Source: Beta vulgaris subsp. vulgaris (lineage: Eukaryota; Streptophyta; Magnoliopsida; Caryophyllales; Amaranthaceae). From it: a stretch of DNA of 64,000 nucleotides. The notes beneath the pieces are model-generated. The model was not told the origin of the DNA. It saw only the letters and a program-made list of their open reading frames with translations, and searched no databases. Position numbers and translations under genes: made by a program. This document shows, one piece after another, positions 59,462 through 64,000 of this stretch. Each line of letters starts with the position of its first letter. Position 1 is the first letter of the stretch. Location of the stretch: the NCBI RefSeq assembly GCF_026745355.1, contig NC_079206.1, forward strand, positions 43,779,342-43,843,341. The letters run 5' to 3'.

Positions 59462-62400
59462 TAAAGAATGTGAAAGAAAAAGGAAAGGGGAGAAAAAAGA
59501 AGAGAGGGAAGAATCATGCAACACAGTACTCTAAAAGCTCTAAAAGCAAAGCTACAAACATGACATGCGAGCTAAATGAGTTCATAACAAAATTTAGGAG
59601 ACCAACCAAACACAAGAGTAAGCACAAGAGTGACTCGAGAGATCCGATCCACCGATCAACGAAGTCTTCTTGAAAAATAGGCTTTCTAAGTGTACTGATT
59701 TCACACTCCTCTCCACTTCCAGGTCCCGAGCTTGACTCCCAACTAGGGATGCTCAACTATAATAGCTCGCCTTTATCATATTTTGATGACTCTCATCATA
59801 AAATCTCACCCGCCATACTAAATTGACCAAGACAAATTTAGAAGTTAAAAGGGACTTTATTAAGGTTGTTACAGGGCTAGGTTAGGGGTGAAGATATCAA
59901 TTTGGGAATGTGGTGCAAAAAGGGCAGAGTGGAGTATAAACTAGCAAAAAGAGACTCCCCCAAGCTATTCCTAACACCAACTCAAGTTGACATCTCAAAC
60001 AGAACATTGATTTTCACTTTGATATCATAATTTTCATTTTTCTCATCAATTTGCTCTCTATTTTTTTTCTTTCAATAGAAATCCAAATGAATAAAAAATA
60101 GCTTTATTTCTACTATTTCCTTTTCTTTTCCTTTCTCGCAATTTTCTTCAACTTTTGCATTTATACACACACATTAAATAACATTCAACCAAAGACTTAG
60201 TATCAAAACAACTCAACTCAATACAAACTAGACATGTACTCCACTTCGAGGAAAGTTTGGCCATAACTTAGTATGAGGGTTAAGAAAAATAAGATAAAAA
60301 GGCTCAAATGGGTTAGGAAGAGGATACTTATGCTGGAATAAAAGGCTTTTTGGTTTTTGAACTCCTAATTCTAGCAAAATGAAATGCCCTAAATCATCCT
60401 TCTATTAGCTCGTTCATATGCAATCTTGGGGAGCTAAAATGCAAGTCATAAGTTAGGCGATCAATGCTAAGGGTTGTAAATGAGTCTTACGAGATTCGTG
60501 GCCCCCCTTCAGGGTTCATTGCACAAGGGACAAGGAAATCCAATCAACCAACTCACCTAATTTCAAAAAGATTCTACCAAAAGTTATCGTTCTCCAAGAT
60601 CACCCTAAGTCACAATGAGGCTTCCAAAACCATCCAGTAAAATGAAGGGAAGGTCTTTCAATCAAGTTATGAACCCTCTTAACAACATATCATGCATGCA
60701 ACCAAGCCACCCTAAATGTATAAAAAGGAAGAAGATTTTTTTTTTTGGCTTTTTTTATGCAAAAAAAGCTATACAAGGGTGATTTCGAAGAAACGGGGGG
60801 GGGGGGAGACCAAGTAGACAAATTAGGCAACAACAAATAACCAATCACCAATTTGTAACCAAGACCGATAGATTCCCACATAACTAACCACCTAGAAAAT
60901 CAAACTCCTAAAAACATAAGCATTCATGCAAGGGGGCCCAAGCTTAATCAAAACTCCACGCTCGGAGTTGCAAAAGTAGGGATTAGGAGAGGTTCAAAAA
61001 GAGCACCTAATAGTTCCCACCATTGCCAGGATCGGGATGAGGGTTAGAAGGGAAAACTTTACCTGAATGACCGTCTTGGTTGTAAGACGGGTAATAGGGG
61101 TTGGGGCAGAAAGGGGGCTCTCCAAATGGCCCTTCATGAGGGTCAAATGCAGGAGGGTAGTAGGTTGGTTAGGGAAAGATGGCTCATGCCCGGTGTGGAC
61201 GTTGGTGAGATGAGTTCGCTAAGCCACCCTAGACACATGGCCAGATCCGCCAGGATACCCTAATAAGTAGTAGTGACCTCACAGTGACTGGCCGCCTAAG
61301 TAACTTGCATCTATGATAATGCCAACCACACGACGGCCATATCGAATGACTGGGAGGAAGAAGTATTGGCCACCTCACTCACAGGAGTGTGATGGTTGGG
61401 CCTCGGAGCCCTTGGTACCCTCTCCACAATGGTGGACTGAAGGTTAGAGAACTCGGAGCAATGATGAGGGTCAACATGGGTAGAAGGAACCCACCATCGG
61501 TTAGTATAGTAAGCGGGAGGGTTTCGAATGAACTCATTGTTTTAATAACAATAGGGTTTTCCACCCGTAAGCCAAATACAACGACCCTTCCTAAAACCAA
61601 GCAGAAATTTCATCTGTTGCAAAGCTGCGCCATCCAATGAATTGGACTGACCAACATAAGACACAATTTCTTCTAAGCGTGCCAGATCTTCGCACAAATC
61701 GGGGAACGTCGCCCGTAGTACCATCCCAAATTTCTTGCAATCGGTGAATGAAGAGAGATGCAAAATTAATTCGGGGATCCATTGTGGGCACCATCAGTGG
61801 CCAGCCAAAGAACCAAAAGCTCTTGCTTTCTCAAATGGCCCACCTCTTGCTTAGGAAATATAGTATAAACCAACATCCTATGAAAATAGCAGAGAGCGGG
61901 ATGGATGATCTCAGAAGGTTTGGACGAATTTGTCCGAAACTGCATGGTGTCATGACTTATCCTGGCCCACCATGCCTACTCATTATACCCCTTTCAAATT
62001 TGCCCTAAGGGGATGTGGCACGGGGCACTGGGATGCATCCCAAATGCATCACAAACTTCGTCAAAGGACAGTGTTTTGAGTTGATTAAAAGGCGAGCTTG
62101 TATAGTCAGAGCACCGAAGTCTGAATCCTCACTTATGTTCAACAAACTCATAAATTCAAAAATTATTAGTTGATTATAAGTACGCTCACGTACGGTAAGG
62201 AAGTCTGACAACCCTAGATTAGCTGTCATCTCCTTTACTATCAAATCGATTTGAAGAGACATCAAGTATTAGAGTCGTAGAACTTCGTCGACCAAGAGTT
62301 CGGCTTGAAAGCCATGCAAAAATCTGGCATTATGATGCCTTTACGAGTCTTAGAGCGTAGATGGGTGGGGGTCAAAGCTAGAATAAGAGGCCTGCAAGGA

Positions 62401-63678
62401 GGACCCCTTGCTAGATTTCTTAGGCCAAGAAGAGATTCCCTCATCACCCCTTTTCTTTCCCATGGTGTAGTTTTCCAAACAATTTGCAAAATTTTTCTTT
62501 TCAAACAGGAAAGAACATGGACGCAGCCTTTTCAATGGTACAAATCAAGACCCTGGACAAACAAATCGCCTCACTAATAAACACACAAAATAACTTAAAA
62601 AATATCTACTAGCAAACAAATCTCACAATCAGTAGCAACAAAGTTGCTAACAATCATGAACTCGTATCTACTTCAAATTATCAACAAATCTCACAAAATT
62701 AATCAACTTGCACAATCAGCAATCCAAGCAACATATTCATAAACAGTTCCACAATCAGCAATCCAAGCAACATATTCATAAACAGTTCCTCAAAGGTAGT
62801 GCAATTTAGTTCGCGAAAACTAAATAAACTATAAGATTTCCACAAAAAACATAAGAGTACACTAGTTCATCTAAACACAAATCACAAATTTGGGTAGAAA
62901 TTTATAAACTCAAAATTAGGAAAAAAAAACAAGCACGAACAAAAAATAAAACAGCTTGTAATCCTAATACCAAGATTATAAATGAAAAACAAGAGTGTGG
63001 AAAGAGATTACTAAGTTGGAGATGAAAATCCCCAATTTCAAAACCCTAGAATTCCAGAACTTCAAAAAAAAAACCCCAATTTGATGAGCTTGAGTGATGT
63101 AGAGATGAAAAAGAGATGAAGTTTCCGATGAGGAGGTGGCCGGAAGTCGCCGTAAAAACGGTGGTGTTGCCGGTTCTAAAAATGAGAGAGTGAGAGAAAG
63201 TGAGTGAGTGATAAGAGAGATTCGAAGGTTTCGAGAGAAAGAGGGCGAGAGCCGAAAAGAGACTACGTTTTTCGTGGTTTTTAGCCCAATCGGGGTTGGT
63301 ACGACCTCACCTCTCAAAGAGGTGCGGGCGCACCGCTCAAAAGGTTTTCGAAAATTTTGAACAGTACAGGCACACCAAACTTACTGCCAAAAGATGAAGT
63401 GTGCAAGCAGATAGGTGCGAACACACGGTTTTTTCATGCGGGCGCACCGTTCTAAAATTTTGGAAAACTTTGAATGGTGTGGACGTAGCTTACTAACTTA
63501 CAATTCTGGCATTTTTTTGTCTGTTTGGTGCGAGCGCACCAAAAAGTCTAAGTAGCCAATGTTTTGCTTTCATCGATCTCCCACTTTTCTTGGCTCAACT
63601 TTCTTCTTATGGCTAGCTAGTAAAATCAAAAATCAAAAATAAATATAAAAATGAAAAGTGAAAATATGAAGAGGAATG
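59462..63678 (-). other. 3' non-coding region of the third element
   Basis: 4.2 kb without a recognisable protein. Holds an internal G-run (59953-59962, element sense GCTTGGGGGAGTC) preceded by a weak CAACT/AGTTG hairpin (59978-59989), a G12 run near 60797, the leader-like block 62980-63290 and palindrome cluster B. Its stretch CAATACAAACTA (60220 region) is shared with the first element (2436 region). Confidence 0.6.
63321..63540. repeat. Cluster B of GGTGCGnnCGCACC near-palindromes
   Basis: Copies start at 63321, 63363, 63414, 63435, 63476 and 63527; those at 63321 and 63527 are perfect apart from the centre. It lies about 140 nt downstream (in element sense) of the post-pol motif of the same element. 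Confidence 0.75.
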
Positions 63679-63722
63679 GGTTGCCTTTCGTTTAGCGCTT
63701 TTTTTAAGTCGTTAGCTTGACT
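63679..63722 (-). promoter_or_regulatory. Conserved post-pol hairpin and 20-nt motif
   Basis: In element sense AGTC/GACT stem with 8-nt loop (63707-63722), 8-nt spacer, then GCGCTAAACGAAAGGCAACC (63679-63698), beginning 39 nt after the pol stop. Confidence 0.65.
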
Positions 63723-63737
63723 AAAAGGATATGTCTC

Positions 63738-64000
63738 TCAAGAGCTGAGCTTGAGTGAGGGAAGGATCAAACACCCAACAGAATCGATGACATTATTATC
63801 GTGGTAGAGCTTCAATCTTTGATCATTCACAAAAAATGGACCATTCTCTCCCAAAATCTCATAGGCTCCCTAGTTTCCAACACTTGGAAGGGCCCCGACC
63901 ACTTGGATTTTAATTTTTCGGGGAAGAGCTTTAGCCTTGAGTTAAAAAACAATACTTTTTCTCTAACCCGAAATTCTCTTTTTTTGCTCCTTGTACAATC
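63738..64000 (-). pseudogene. pol: pol C-terminus (integrase end), partial
   Basis: Minus-strand frames give [20 protein letters not shown], then after a frame change [18 protein letters not shown] and a stop at 63738-63740. This parallels [19 protein letters not shown] and [12 protein letters not shown] at the end of pol in the 40653 element. The frame change suggests a broken copy; the rest is beyond the window. Confidence 0.75.

Larger units (their letters stand above)
57785..64000 (-). mobile_element. Third Athila-like retrotransposon, partial (runs off window)
   Basis: Minus strand. Visible: the 3' LTR, polypurine tract, a 4.2-kb 3' non-coding region, the post-pol motif and the last codons of pol at the window edge. 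The rest (integrase core, RT, gag, 5' LTR) must lie beyond 64000. Placement rests on the post-pol motif with the same spacing as in the 40653 element and on the pol C-terminal similarity. A leader-like stretch (62980-63290; 113-codon minus frame starting MRGEVVPTPIG) sits between the motif and the LTR, and I cannot assign it. Confidence 0.8.

Overview
This is a window of nuclear DNA from a flowering plant, probably a eudicot; I cannot name the species. The evidence is AT-rich DNA, one host gene of 14 exons with TE-filled introns, Ty3/gypsy elements primed by plant tRNA-Asp, and Stowaway, Harbinger, hAT, CACTA, MULE and L1-type elements. About 80% of the window is transposable elements or their relics.

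Layout. 1-660 carries a hAT-type MITE. 660-5987 is a minus-strand Athila-like LTR retrotransposon that has lost gag-pol. 5988-12200 is intergenic DNA with several minisatellites and the first two exons of a broken Nudix hydrolase gene (minus strand, 8120-9478). 12220-12671 is a Harbinger MITE just upstream of the only gene that looks intact: a CCR4/deadenylase-like endonuclease-exonuclease-phosphatase gene (12777-31221, plus strand). Its 14 exons join in frame to 462 codons, and one intron is GC-AG. Its introns hold at least six MITEs and a LINE fragment.

32.5-53 kb is a nested stack. An L1-type LINE was split by a CACTA transposon (33753-50832, TSD TTT). The CACTA transposase was in turn split by a solo LTR (36924-39513) that itself carries a Stowaway MITE. 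A full-length Athila-like retrotransposon (40653-50676, TSD CTTGT) landed near the CACTA 3' end. Further right are a CACTA end relic, a broken MULE (MuDR) transposase gene with a hAT MITE in its intron, and a third Athila-like element on the minus strand (57785 to beyond the window end).

The most interesting signal is non-coding and shared by the three Athila-like elements. (a) Just after the pol stop, a small hairpin with changed stem pairs is followed 8-9 nt later by a 20-nt motif, GCGCTnnnnGRRAGGCANCC. It is kept in the element that has lost gag-pol. (b) Ahead of the polypurine tract, and again at an internal G-run in two elements, there is a roughly 20-nt hairpin whose stem sequence differs between copies while pairing and an AGGA/AGGG loop core are kept. 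The third element also has two clusters of a CpG-rich near-palindrome, GGTGCGnnCGCACC. All coordinates and alignments were made by eye.
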